DNA of 64,000 bases from Rutidosis leptorrhynchoides (GCF_046630445.1 NC_092333.1:714069001-714133000), one strand, 5' to 3'. Shown: positions 11,212 through 22,368, numbered from the stretch's first letter. Program-made: numbers and translations. Notes: a model not told the origin generated them from the letters alone.

Positions 11212-12245
11212 TGTAACAGACTCGTCCCACATCGGTGGGAGAGGAAAACAAAGCACTCCTTATAAGGGTGTGGATACCTCTTCTGGTATGACGCGTTTTG
11301 AGGGTGTTTACCCGAGAAGCAAATCCGTGAGGTAGAAGTGCGATCTGGGGTTGTACTCGTGCGCGGGTAGCTCGTCGGTGATCGGCTTGTGTCCAAAGCG
11401 GACAATATCATACTACGGGCTGATGGTGATGTTACTTATGGTATCAGAGATCATCATCAGCCCGTAGTATGATATTGTCCGCTTTGGACACAAGCCGATC
11501 ACCGACGAGCTACCCGCGCACGAGTACAACCCCGGATCGCACTTCTACCTCCCGGATTTGCTTCTCGGGTAAACACCCTCAAAACGCGTCATACCAGAAG
11601 AGGTATCCACACCCTTATAGGGAGTGCTTTGTTTTCCTCTCCCACCGATGTGGGACGAGTCTGTTACAACTGGGGCCCGCATCGATGTGCACTGCGGGGA
11701 CGCAGTGTCCCGAAGGGGGGAGAGTTGTAACAGACTCGTCCCACATCGGTGGGAGAGGAAAAACAAAGCACTCCTTATAAGGGTGTGGATACCTCTTCTG
11801 GTATGACGCGTTTTGAGGGTGTTTACCCGAGAAGCAAATCCGTGAGGTAGAAGTGCGATCCGGGGTTGTACTCGTTCGCGGGTAGCTCGTCGGTGATCGG
11901 CTTGTGTCCAAAGCGGACAATATCATACTACGGGCTGATGATGATGTTACTTATGGTATCAGAGCTGGGGCCCGCATCGATGTGCACTGCGGGGACGCAG
12001 TGTCCCGAAGGGGGGAGAGTTGTAACAGACTCGTCCCACATCGGTGGGAGAGGAAAACAAAGCACTCCTTATAAGGGTGTGGATACCTCTTCTGGTATGA
12101 CGCGTTTTGAGGGTGTTTATCCGAGAAGCAAATCCGTGAGGTAGAAGTGCGATCCGGGGTTGTACTCGTGCGCGGGTAGCTCGTCGGTGATCGGCTTGTG
12201 TCCAAAACGGACAATATCATACTACGGGCTGATGGTGATGTTACT
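11212..12245 (+). mobile_element. Multimeric TRIM retrotransposon with an inverted LTR
   Basis: There are four copies of a roughly 225-bp LTR (TGTAACAG to GTTACT): L1 11212-11436 (+), L2 11450-11668 (-), L3 11726-11951 (+) and L4 12021-12245 (+). After L1 and L3, two bases later, comes a primer-binding site TGGTATCAGAG(C) at 11439 and 11954. The internal domain between L3 and L4 is only 69 bp and ends in a purine tract (AAGGGGGGAGAG). The whole array has one pair of 5-bp target duplications, TGCAT (11207-11211 and 12246-12250). L2 sits between the CAGAG of the first primer site and the CTGGGG of the following internal domain. It lacks the last 6 bp of the LTR. No proteins are encoded, so mobility depends on another element. 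Confidence 0.85.
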
Positions 12246-12399
12246 TGCATTGATCTAAAAATAAATTCGTTAACCAAGATTCACGGGCTAATGACTAATC
12301 AAAGAATCTGCTAGTGCGGATGATGGATGTAGTGGATCCACGCCCACGACCCGCGGGTGCGTTTCTATGAGATGTTGATAATAAGATCCGGGCTCTTTG

Positions 12400-13600
12400 A
12401 ATGGAACATGCATATACTCGTTGAGGACAAACATGCCGCCTCGTATGTCGCTCAGGCAATGCCAGAGTGCTTCTTAATTTCTCATTGCTAATTATTATCG
12501 ATTCATTATAATGTATAACTATACATATAAATTATAAATTTTAAATTTCAAATTTCAGTATTAAATTTTAAAATATACAGAGATATATTATAGAGTAAAT
12601 TTCATAAGAGCATATGTTATTTATATTGATTTATAAAAATCGTTCCTCCTTTTTTATTTTTCATTTTGTGTCCATTATGCTAACAATTCATTAGAAAATT
12701 CATGTTTCACTTAAAATGACTACAAAACCCTCTGAGTGCATTGTGCAAATGCGACGGAAGATGAATGTGTGAGTGGTTTAGTGTCACACTACAAAATGGA
12801 AAAGTTAAAGGATTACAGAAAAATCTGAGATGATTCACGGGACCATGAATGGACCATATATACTTATTTATATGTATGTATACCACTTAATCGACCGTAC
12901 ATTTGAGTCTTTGACCAACAATGATAACAATCGAACTTTTGTGATGCTCACTACTTTGTAAATGATTTATATTCAATTCAATTTGACCAAAGTTATGGGG
13001 TGGATCATCTTTTGTAACGGAAAACATGCAATTCTCCAAAAAGATAGTGCCCATGATGCACAAAGAAGCAGTCAAAATCCACTGGTTTGACGAAATGAGT
13101 ATTGGCCTATTTTGTCCCCGTAGACCGTAGTTCAACTTTTCATATTTTATAACAATTTTATCTATAATGTTCATTTTTAAGCATGTTCGATTTATTTTCA
13201 TTCAACAATATCGTTCGTTTGCTAAAAACTATATACTTCGTATATATTTTAAATTTATCACAAAAAAAACATATTAAGACATAGTATTGTCAGTTGTCAA
13301 TTCTAATGGGAATTGATATTTTCAAACTTGTTTTTGATAAATCCACATAAAGTCACTAAACTGCCCTTAATGATGTGTTATATAAAATTTTCATTTTAAA
13401 ATATTGGAGGGCATAACTGGAAAGTAACAACAAAAATGTGTGGATCTATCAAAAATATGTTTGAAAATATCACCTCCCATTCTAATAATACGAAATTGAA
13501 AATCTATATAAGCAAATAAATCAGTTACTTAAATTATTAACTATACATATACATATATGTTGTTCATGTTTTGTTCGTCTATATATATAGACATATACAC
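12400..13600. other. AT-rich spacer without recognised genes
   Basis: Non-coding sequence. The minus-strand frame 12887-13201 shows no family resemblance or codon bias that I can support. Short inverted patches near 13480-13600 are AT-rich only. Confidence 0.5.
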
Positions 13601-13607
13601 TAGATAC

Positions 13608-14369
13608 TAGTTCATTGACCCGTACTAGTTCATTGACCCGTGAATTCACGGGTTTGGCGAAAAAAATCTACATTATAATATAAACGTTATTGACCCGTTA
13701 ATAAATATTTATTACTTCGTATTTGGTTTAGTTAATTGAATTTAAATATTCATAATATATACTCTTTTAATTTATTATAAAAAGTTTATAGTATTAGTGT
13801 CGTGTTGTAGTAAAAATATATTCAAAGATATTGATTTTTTTTTTTTTAATAACTATATAAAAAGTTGTGTAGCCTTAAGGTGTTGAACATTGTAGAGGCT
13901 TGCCAAATATATATTCTCAATGTATTGTCATTATTTATCATATAAATATAAATATAAATTAGAAAATTATGACATCATCAAATTGGAATGGTACATCACT
14001 TATAGCAAATATTACAACTTATAGAAGCATATCATTGAATTTAAATATTCATAATATATACTCTTTTAATTTATTATAAAAAGTTTATAGTATTAGTGTC
14101 GTGTTGTAGTAAAAATATATTCAAAGATATTGATTTTTTTTTTAATAACTATATAAAAAGTTGTGTAGCCTTAAGGTGTTGAACATTGTAGAGGCTTGCC
14201 AAATATATATTCTCAATGTATTGTCATTATTTATCATATAAATATAAATATAAATTAGAAAATTATGACATCATCAAATTGGAATGGTACATCACTTATA
14301 GCAAATATTACAACTTATAGAAGCATATCATGACCTCACCTAAAACTCCCATTTATTAGATAGAATAGA
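13608..14369 (-). mobile_element. Short non-autonomous Helitron
   Basis: Read on the minus strand, it begins TCTATTCTATCTAATAAATG at 14369 and ends CTAG, with an 18-bp perfect palindrome ACCCGTGAATTCACGGGT (13637-13654) just upstream. These are the Helitron hallmarks: 5' TC, 3' hairpin, terminal CTRR. The last 18 bp are duplicated, so CTAG occurs at both 13626-13629 and 13608-13611, each followed by T. About 745-760 bp, with no Rep/helicase. It abuts the copia 5' LTR exactly at 14370. Confidence 0.7.
13735..14329. repeat. Tandem duplication of about 298 bp inside the Helitron
   Basis: Copy 1, 13735-14033, and copy 2, 14034-14329, are almost identical. The main difference is the length of a poly-T run. 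No coding potential. The near identity indicates a recent duplication. Confidence 0.9.
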
Positions 14370-14814
14370 TGTTGGATGTGCAAAGAAGATCAAAACAGAG
14401 AAACAGGTACCAGGTCGCGTTCGGGCATGATTTGTCACGAAACGCGACGGTTTGGAACGCGACATGTGAAGCTGGAACGCGACATATCAATCAGTAATAA
14501 GGACTTGATGACTATCGCGTTTTGATCAAGGTTGTCGCGTGTGGATGCAGTTCATCGCGTAACGCGATGGGGTGTCGCGAAACGCGACATTGTTCGTGGC
14601 CAGCAAGTTATTTGATTTGTTTCCTAATTTTGATTAGCACTATAAATATACCCTTTGTATTTTGTAACCTTATGTACGAAAATCAATAAAAAAAGCTCTC
14701 TAGTTGCCCGTGGACTAAAGCAATCATACCGATTGCATATAACCACGTAAATTCTTGTGTCTTTTACTTTTCTTGCATTTATTTTGTCCGTTTGTCGTTT
14801 GTGGGATCACAATC

Positions 14815-17141
14815 TGTAACGGCCGGTCAAAATCCCTTTTGACGCAGCACGTTATTCACCGGTTTCATCGCGAGGTTTTGACCTCTATGTGATACGTATT
14901 GTAACATTGCATTCGTTTGAAAAGGTATTTCATAAATGAATATATAAATTCCAGGTTTTTAACATCTGATGATTCCTACGTATAGATAATCACCATTTAA
15001 ATGGTTTACAATAATACATCTGTTGACAATACAGTCAAAATAAGGTACATGGTAATGGTTTGGTGAATGCAAGTTTCTTGTATATAGCATGTAAGACTCC
15101 AAGCACATATCTTGTATCACATATAAGCAAACAGCGGAAGACTTCTAGAAACCTGAGAATAAACATGCTTCAAGTGTCAACACAAAGGTTGGTGAGTTCA
15201 TAGTTTTAATATTACACATAATCCGTATATCAATGTGGATTACAAAAGTTCAGTTGTTTTATTCAAAACGTTTATCAATATGTTTTAACATTTCAAATCA
15301 TCTGTATGTAAAGGTTGATCACAAGATCTCAGTTGTTTTATCCAAAACGTTTATCAGGTTTGTGAGTTAATGTTTCACATCATCTGTATATAAAAGTAAA
15401 CCACAAGGTTCCAGTTGTTTCATCCGAAACGTTTATCAATAGGTTTTACATAAAAGGTGGACCACAAGATTTCAGTTATTTCATCCAGAAACGTTTATCA
15501 AAATATTCTACAAGATTGAGCACCCTGGTAACTAAACTTTAACGTTTATATAATTTGTACCCTTTGTATAATCATCTTAATAATACACGCAAACCAACGT
15601 GTACGTTTCTCAAATAGCATACGTCCGTTAAAAGGCTAGCGCTACTAGCTCGGACGGGGATGTCAAGCCCTATGGATCCATATACAACTATTCGCGCCCA
15701 CCAGTTCTTATAACCGCCAGTTACTAGTTACCAAAGTTAAGGGATTTTCGGTTTAAACTCAGTGTAGAATTTAGTATGTACTTGTGTCCATTTCGTAAAA
15801 CAGTTTATAAAACAGCGCATGTATTCTCAGCCCAAAAATATATGTAAAAAGGGATCAAATGAACTCACTGTTTAATATTGATATAAAATATTGCAGGAAA
15901 GCACGTAGACGCATCGGAGATTATAAACACTAGGTTTGATTCACAAATATACCCCCGAACATTACCCATAACCTCCTTGGCAATAACCCATAATTTCCTT
16001 AGCTCTAGCTCGCTCGGAAACTCGTTTTGAAAATTACTTGGACAGCACTCCGTAGTAATATTTTATGTATATTATTATTTTTGTATCGTAAAAATAATAA
16101 TACTAATAATAAAAATAATAAGATTAATAATAATCTTATTAATAATAATAATAATAATAAATAAATAAATAATATTACGGAGTATATCTATATTTGTGTA
16201 TGTGTGTGTGTTATAAGTGCAGAAACCAGCTCGATTTATAGATGTGGCCTGAAATCCTTACCCATGCGATCGCATGGATTATGTGAGGGGATTCCATGCG
16301 ATCGCATGGCTCCCATTTCCAGCTCACAATATTTTAACTTTTTGTTTGTCGACATATTAAATAAATATAAATATAATATATATAATTAATTATAAATTAT
16401 ATTAAATTCACGTGCATAGTTGACTTGTAATTTTTGTTCCGATAAGTCGTACGTCATCACTCGACTTATGTCCCGGTTCCGGTTTTTCGAACGTCCTTTC
16501 GTATACTGAGAAAACTTGTACTTTACGTTTCGTGAATCGTACCTTTGTCAAAATATTAAATTTAATCATTGATAACTATGTCACTCTAAGTGTAGCTTTA
16601 ATCAATTAAGTGTTTTGGTTATTTGCTTCTATAAATCATCGTCTCGCAGTATATACATATACATATATATATTTTATTTATTTATTTTGAAATAGTGTTT
16701 TACTGTAGCAAATAGTGATTTTTGAAAACACTGTAGCATTTTGGGTACTGTAGCAATTTGAAAATACTGTAGCAAATTAGTGTTTTACTTGTTCATCTTA
16801 AACGTTTTAGTTAACTTATCTAAATATCAATCGAATCAATAATCGAATGTTACTATCGTTTACTAAATAACTTGAAATCATATATATTCAAATAGATATA
16901 CAAACCAATAAGTTTAATGTACGGTATCATGCAATTAAAACTTTGTTACGTTTTCAAGTTATAGTATATATATGTATCTATTTACATATAATGGTTCGCG
17001 AATCGTTGAGAACAACCGAAGGGTACTTGAATAGTTCAAAATTTTTGAGATTCAGTTTTACAGACTTTGCTTATCGTGTCGGAAATGTTAATCATACAAA
17101 GATTTAGTTTAAATTTGGTCAGAAATTTTCGGGTCATCACA
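14815..17141 (-). mobile_element. Solo LTR of a long-LTR gypsy family
   Basis: Plus-strand termini are TGTAACGG and GGGTCATCACA, flanked by 5-bp direct repeats CAATC (14810-14814 and 17142-17146). It shares conserved words (CCTGAGAATAAACATGCTT, GTTGGTGAGTTCAT) with the LTRs at 23882, 31140 and 38425. There is no internal region, so it is a solo LTR from LTR-LTR recombination. 2327 bp. It also contains TTATTA-type microsatellites near 16080-16175. Confidence 0.85.
16262..16309. repeat. Two perfect 16-bp palindromes CCATGCGATCGCATGG
   Basis: Identical perfect palindromes at 16262-16277 and 16294-16309, centre-to-centre 32 bp. They sit inside the solo LTR. They look like paired protein-binding or methylation-sensitive sites, but no function can be read from the sequence. 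Confidence 0.85.
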
Positions 17142-17189
17142 CAATCTATTGATTGGTGATCGTTGTTGGGTCCATAAATTCCTAACAAC

Positions 17190-17201
17190 TGGTATCAGAG
17201 C
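17190..17201 (+). other. Primer-binding site of the copia element
   Basis: TGGTATCAGAGC, complementary to the 3' end of initiator tRNA-Met, two bases after the 5' LTR end. Confidence 0.95.
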
Positions 17202-17222
17202 ACAAGGTTCGTATTGGGCGCA

Positions 17223-17946
17223 ATGGCGGACGAAGGAAAGTTTAGGATTGATCGGTTCGATGGGAAAGATTTTGGATTTTGGAAGATGCAAATAGAAGAC
17301 TATTTGTACCAGAAAAAATTACACTTACCACTTGAAGATAAGAAGCCGGATAGCGTTAAACAAGAAGATTGGGATCTCCTAGATCGCCAAGCTTTAGGAG
17401 CGGTTAGGATGTCTCTTGCAAAAAACGTTGCATATAACGTTATTAACGAGAAGACTACGTTTGGGTGCTTAAAGGCACTTACAAACATGTATGAAAAACC
17501 TAACGCCGCTAATAAGGTTTTTCTCATGCGTCAATTGTTCAACCAAAAGATGAAAGAAGGTGCGTGTGCTGCAGATCATATCAATGATTTTAACAATCTC
17601 ATTACAAGATTGGCCTCGGTGGAGATTGTGTTTGATGATGAACTTCAGGCACTGATTTTGCTTTCGTCTTTGCCTGAAAGTTGGTCGGGTACAGTTACTG
17701 CAGTTAGTAGTTCCACAGGAACCACTAAGCTCAAGCTTGAGGGGACCAAGGATTTGATTCTAGGGGAAGAAACTCGTAGGAGGAATTCCGGGGAATCATC
17801 GGGGTCGGTCTTAAATACCGACAGGGGCAGGAAGAACGATAAGGGTACGAAGAAGGGTAAGAAATTCAAAAAGAGGTTTAACTCTAAGGATCGAGAATCT
17901 GCGGTTTGTTGGAATTGCAATCAAAAGGGTCACTTTAGCACTCAAT
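17223..17946 (+). CDS. gag: Copia Gag, C-terminal zinc knuckle broken
   Basis: Retrotransposon capsid protein that packages the RNA. The N-terminus (RIDRFDGKDFGFWKMQIEDY) and the following helical region match the UBN2/Gag-polypeptide type of plant copia elements. A basic Lys-rich stretch precedes a CCHC knuckle, CWNCNQKGHFSTQ. The final Cys codon has lost one base, so the frame shifts to a TGA and Pol is in a different frame. An upstream in-frame ATG at 17214 is also possible. I prefer 17223 (MADEGKF) because this start is common in the family. In most copia elements gag and pol form one frame, so this is a disabling lesion. Confidence 0.85.
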
Positions 17947-20900
17947 GAAGAATCCAAAGGTGGATAAAGCTAGGATGAACTTCACTTTCGAGGATACGGA
18001 TGACGCCTTGGTGTGTTGTGTTGAAAATTCGGTTGAAGCTTGGATCATGGATTCGGGTGCATCATTCCATGCTAATCCTAGTAAAGAGATGATGAAGAAT
18101 TTTAAGGCGTATCGGGGGAAGGTGAGATTGGCGGATGACAAACGCTTAGACATAAGAGGCATTGGAGATGTGATATTGAAGACATCCAATGGTTCCATTT
18201 GGACTTTGAAAGATGTGAGGTATATTCCGGATTTGAAAAGGAAGCTTATCTCTATAGGTCAATTGGATGAAGAAGGTAATCATACTACCTTCGGTGATCG
18301 CAAATGGCGTGTTCTAAAGGATGGTCAAGTCCTGGCATCGGGACATAAAAGGGGAACTTTATACATGGTCGAGGTGTTCGATGATGATGAGGTTAATGTG
18401 ACGAGTAATGTAGGGGCCGATTCTACTCTATGGCACCGAAGACTAGGGCATATGAGTGAGAAGGGGATGAAGTTGCTAGTTTCTAATGGGAAGATTCCGG
18501 GTTTGAAGAAAGTGGATACCGGGTTTTGTGAGCCATGTACTATGGGGAAACAAAAGAAGGTATCATTCGAGAAATCGGGAATTGCGCCAAAGAAGGAGAA
18601 GCTTGAACTTGTTCATTCCGATGTCTATGGACCTACAACGGTTGAGTCGCATGGTGGTTCCCGCTACTATGTCACCTTCATTGATGACTCCACAAGAAAG
18701 GTATGGGTTTACTTTCTCAAAGTTAAATCTGATGTGTTTTCTACTTTTAAAGTGTGGAGAGCTGCTGTTGAAAACGAGACTAACTTGAAAGATAAGTGCA
18801 TGAAATCTGACAATGGAGGAGAATACAGCAGTAAAGAATTTAAAGACTATTATGCGGAACATGGTATTCGTATGTTGAAAACTGTTCCGGAAACACCACA
18901 GCACAATGGGGTTGCCGAACGCATGAACCGGACGCTCAATGAGCGGGCTAGGAGTATGCGGTTACATGCGGGTCTACCAAAGATGTTTTGGGCAGATGCC
19001 ATGAACACGGCAGCTTATTTGATTAACATGGGACCCTCAACACCGTTAGAGTTTTGAATTCCAGAGGAAGAGTGGACCGATAAAAAGGTGAGTTTGGCTC
19101 ACTTAAGGGTTTTCGGTTGTAATGTGTATGTGAAAACCAAAGACATTGACAAAGACAAGCTTGAAGCAAAATCAAGAAAGTGTACTTTTATCGGGTATGG
19201 GTTGGATGCCATGGGTTATAGGTGTTGGGACAATGAGGCAAGGAAGGTGATTCGTAGTAGAGATGTTACTTTTGAAGAAAGCTCTTTGTATGACACCAAG
19301 GTAACGGTTAATTCTAGTCATAGTCCGGTTATGCTTGATAAGTTTGTTGATGTGAATACAGGTTCTAGTGGGAGTTCAGGAACTATTGAATTGCCAATTG
19401 ACGGTGAGGATCAAAGTGATGGAGATGATTCGGAGAGTGGTGCTAGCTCCGAAAATGATGAGAGCTCTATTGGTGGGGACGATGGTGACTTAACTCGATC
19501 ACCACCACCCGTTACTCCACCATTGAGATGCTCTAGTAGAACGCCCAAACCTACTGTTAGGTTTTCTCCATCGGCAAACTATTTGCTCTATACCGAAAAT
19601 GGTGAACTCGAGAGTTATTTTGAAGCAAGACAATCTAAAGAATCCATACAGTGGGAGCTTGCTATGAAAGAAGAAATGGGGTCACTTATCAAGAATAAGA
19701 CATGGTCTTTAGTGAAATTACCTCCAACGAAAAAGGCGTTGCACAGTAAATGGGTCTTTCGGGTCAAAGATGAGTTGAACGGGAAAAAGCGGTACAAAGC
19801 TCGGTTGGTAGTTAAGGGGTTTCAACAAAGAGAAGGAGTTGATTATAATGAGATCTTTTCTCCGGTTGTGAAGATGACTACTATTCGCTTGGTTTTGAGT
19901 ATTGTTGCTGCTGATGACTTACATCTAGAATAATTAGATGTAAAGACCGCATTTTTACATGGGGATCTTAAAGAGGAGATTTATATGGTGCAACCAAAGG
20001 GCTTCGAGGTAGTTGGTAAAGAGAGATGGGTTTGCAAATTAAAGAAAAGTCTGTATGGGTTAAAACAAGCACCACGGCAATGGTACTTGAAGTTTGATGA
20101 ATTTATGATAAGGAGTGGTTTTACAAGGAGCGAGTCGGATCATTGTTGCTACTTGAAGAAATTCAAGTCCTCCTATATTATATTGTTGATTTATGTTGAT
20201 GACATGTTGATTGCAGGTTCGGACATGTTAGAGATCAACAGGTTAAAGAGAAAGTTGTCTCACGCATTCGAGATGAAAGACTTAGGGGCTGCTAAACGGA
20301 TACTCGGGATGAGTATTGAAAGGAATCGGGTTGAAGGTACTTTAACTTTGTCTCAAACCAAGTATATCGAGAAAGTGTTAGTGCGGTTCAACATGGGTGA
20401 TTCAAAGGCAAGATCCGTGCCTTTAGGCGGTACCTTAAAGTTAACAAAAAGTCAAGCACCTACAACGGAAGTAGACAAAGAGGAGATGGCTCAAATTCCG
20501 TATGCGTCGGCAGTAGGTAGTATTATGTATGCAATGATTTGTTCAAGACCCGACATAGCTTATGCAGTGGGAGTTGTGAGTCGTTTTATGTCGAATCCGG
20601 GTAAAGAGCATTGGGAAGGTATAAAGTGGCTTTTGCGCTACTTGAAAGGTACTTCTAAAATGGGGTTGCAATTCACTAAAGGTGATTCCATTTTGAGAGG
20701 GTACGTTGATGCTGATTTGGGTGGTTGTGACGATTCAGGAAGAAGCACTACGGGGTATGTTTTCACGGTTGGTAAGACGGCGGTTAGTTGGATGTCCAAG
20801 CTTCAAAGTTGTGTTGCGCTGTCAACAACGGAGGCTGAGTATATGGCAGCAGCAGAAGCATGCAAAGAACTTGTATGGCTGTAGAATTTTATGTTTGAGT

Positions 20901-21157
20901 TGGGACGAGTTCAACAAGACTATGTCTTGCACTGTGATAATCAAAGTTCTATTCATTTGGTGAAGAACCCGGTGTTTCATGGTCGTACGAAACACATAAA
21001 GCTAAGGTATCATAAAATTCGTGAACTTATTGAAGATGGTACTTTAGTTGTTAAGAAAATTCCTGGTACGGAGAATCCTGCTGATATGTGTACTAAGGTG
21101 GTTACGATCGGAAAGTTGAAGCTTTGCATAGCTTCAACTGGTCTTCTTGTTACTTGA
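17945..21157 (+). pseudogene. pol: Copia Pol polyprotein with three in-frame stops
   Basis: One frame carries, in order: aspartic protease (MDSGASFHAN, about 18045), the GAG-pre-integrase HHCC zinc finger (LWHRRLGHMS ... CEPC, about 18430-18545), and integrase DDE core residues in VHSDVYGP, KSDNGGEY and NGVAERMN (about 18610-18930). Reverse transcriptase follows, with LDVKTAFLHGDL and YVDD (about 19935-20210), then RNase H (DADLGG, STTEAEY, DNQSSIHL, about 20710-20960). Stops: TGA 19055-19057, TAA 19931-19933, TAG 20882-20884. All are point nonsense changes; the frame continues after each. Two fit C-to-T changes of CAA/CAG codons. Catalytic motifs remain intact, so decay is recent. Confidence 0.9.
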
Positions 21158-21389
21158 TGAAAGAAGACGGCAACTAGAGAGCTCTAAGGGTTATTGGTTT
21201 TGATTTCGACAAGTAGTGTTGAAGACCTTGTATCGAAAGTCTGCTCTTCCAGCGATGTTGAGTTTGCGTGTCCCATGTTTAATTGGCGGTATGAAAGGTG
21301 GTTCGACGTTCTTGGTTGAAATGGTTGGGTTTTTTTTTTTTTTTGGGTTGACAAGATTTCTGGGTTTTGCTCTCCTTTGAGTGGGAGAT

Positions 21390-21878
21390 TGTTGGGTGTG
21401 CAAAGAAGATCAAAACAGAGAAACAGGTACCAGGTCGCGTTCGGGCATGGTTTGTCGCGAAACGCGACGGTTTGGAACGCGACATGTGAAGCTGGAACGC
21501 GACATATCAATCAGTAATCAGGGCTTGATGACTATCGCGTTTTGATCAAGGTTGTCGCGTGTGGATGCAGTTCATCGCGTAACGCGATGGGGTGTCGCGA
21601 AACGCGACATTGTTCGTGGCCAGCAAGTTATTTGATTTGTTTCCTAATTTTGATTAGCACTATAAATATACCCTTTGTATTCTGTAACCTTATGTACGAA
21701 AATCAATATAAAAAAAAGCTCTCTAGTTGCCTGTGGACTAAAGCAATCATACCGATTGCATATAACCACGTAAATTCTTGTGCCTTTTACTTTTCTTGCA
21801 TTTATTTTGTCCGTTTGTCGTTTGTGGGATCACAATCTATTGATTGGTGATCGTTGTTGGGTCCATAAATTCCGAACA
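21390..21878 (+). repeat. 3' LTR of the copia element
   Basis: Preceded by the purine tract GAGTGGGAGA. 489 bp, TGTTGG to AACA. Same CG palindromes as the 5' LTR (about 21434-21608) and TATA box at 21661-21668. Confidence 0.93.
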
Positions 21879-22279
21879 AGATATGTGGTACTCCTTTCGG
21901 TTAATGGGCTGGACTTATAACATAAAATGGATATGGATATATTAAAGTATGGGACCTTAAATATATTGGCGTTGTGCTATGCCACCACTTGCACTTAGTA
22001 TGTAGCTGTAGCTGGGCCTGATAGTAAAAAATTAAAGTTGATTGTATGTATTAGGTAAGCCTGGAAAACAAGACGGGTTGAGTCGGGATTTAAATGTGTT
22101 TAGGTCAAACAGGTCATGGGTCGAACGGGTGTCAAAATCAAACGAGTCGAACGGGATCGGGTCCAAAAGGATTGGTTCGGGTTGGGTGAGATCAAGACTC
22201 ATTTTTCTTAAGAATTTTTTTGAAAAAAACAATTATATTTTTAAAAAAATTATTTTTTTTGGAAAAAAATTATTTTCTA
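21879..22279. other. Non-coding spacer with GGGTCG/CGGGTT words
   Basis: No protein recognised. 22070-22190 is rich in GGGTCGAACGGG-like words, seen in decayed non-autonomous DNA transposons. It is followed by a T/A-homopolymer-rich stretch. Confidence 0.4.
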
Positions 22280-22368
22280 AAGCCCCGTACCGAATGTCGT
22301 GCATAAGGAGTTACCAAAGAAGTTGCCACCCAGGAGGGAAATAGACCATGCGATCGAGTTGGAGCCGG
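22280..22368 (+). pseudogene. Fragment of Ty3/gypsy Pol just before the RT core
   Basis: Encodes a short segment with the pattern LPKKLPPRREIDHAIELEPG, the linker that precedes the RT palm in chromovirus-type Pol. It stops at 22368 where a minus-strand LTR begins (TGAAATGTCCCG at 22369). The downstream Pol resumes only at about 28333. Confidence 0.75.

Larger units (their letters stand above)
10480..12400. mobile_element. ACCCG/CGGGT-rich element, interrupted by a TRIM
   Basis: Both edges (10480-10690 and 12280-12390) are rich in ACCCG/CGGGT and GGATCC-like words. This style is seen again at 46850-47230. Between them lie a foldback (10917-11176) and the TRIM array (11212-12245). No transposase is visible. 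A non-autonomous DNA transposon is the likely class, but I could not identify its terminal inverted repeats or target duplication. Confidence 0.35.
14370..17187 (+). repeat. 5' LTR of the copia element, split by a solo LTR
   Basis: Two pieces, 14370-14814 and 17147-17187, together match the 3' LTR (21390-21878). The U3 holds CpG-rich near-palindromes (GTCGCGAAACGCGAC, TCGCGTAACGCGA) at about 14414-14588 and a TATA box at 14641-14648. The insertion splits the LTR near its 3' end. Confidence 0.9.
14370..21878 (+). mobile_element. Ty1/copia retrotransposon (Tork/Tnt1-like), degenerate
   Basis: Order: 5' LTR, tRNA-Met primer site, gag, pol (PR-INT-RT-RNase H, the copia order), purine tract, 3' LTR. 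Both LTRs start TGTTGG and end AACA and differ at a small number of sites, so insertion is fairly recent. The 5' LTR contains a nested gypsy solo LTR. The coding region has one frameshift and three nonsense codons, so it is not autonomous now. The candidate target duplications (ATAGA left, AGATA right) do not match, so a later rearrangement or an adjacent Helitron edge may have erased them. Lineage from Gag/Pol style only. Confidence 0.9.

Noticed and set aside
11154-12277. Four near-identical open frames of about 85-108 codons on both strands
   Set aside because: They are antisense readings of the TRIM LTR copies. Their repetition comes from the LTRs, and the frames do not continue into conserved sequence.
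14357-21883. Target duplication for the copia element (ATAGA / AGATA)
   Set aside because: The five bases next to the LTRs do not match. A Helitron end directly abuts the left LTR, so the original duplication cannot be identified.
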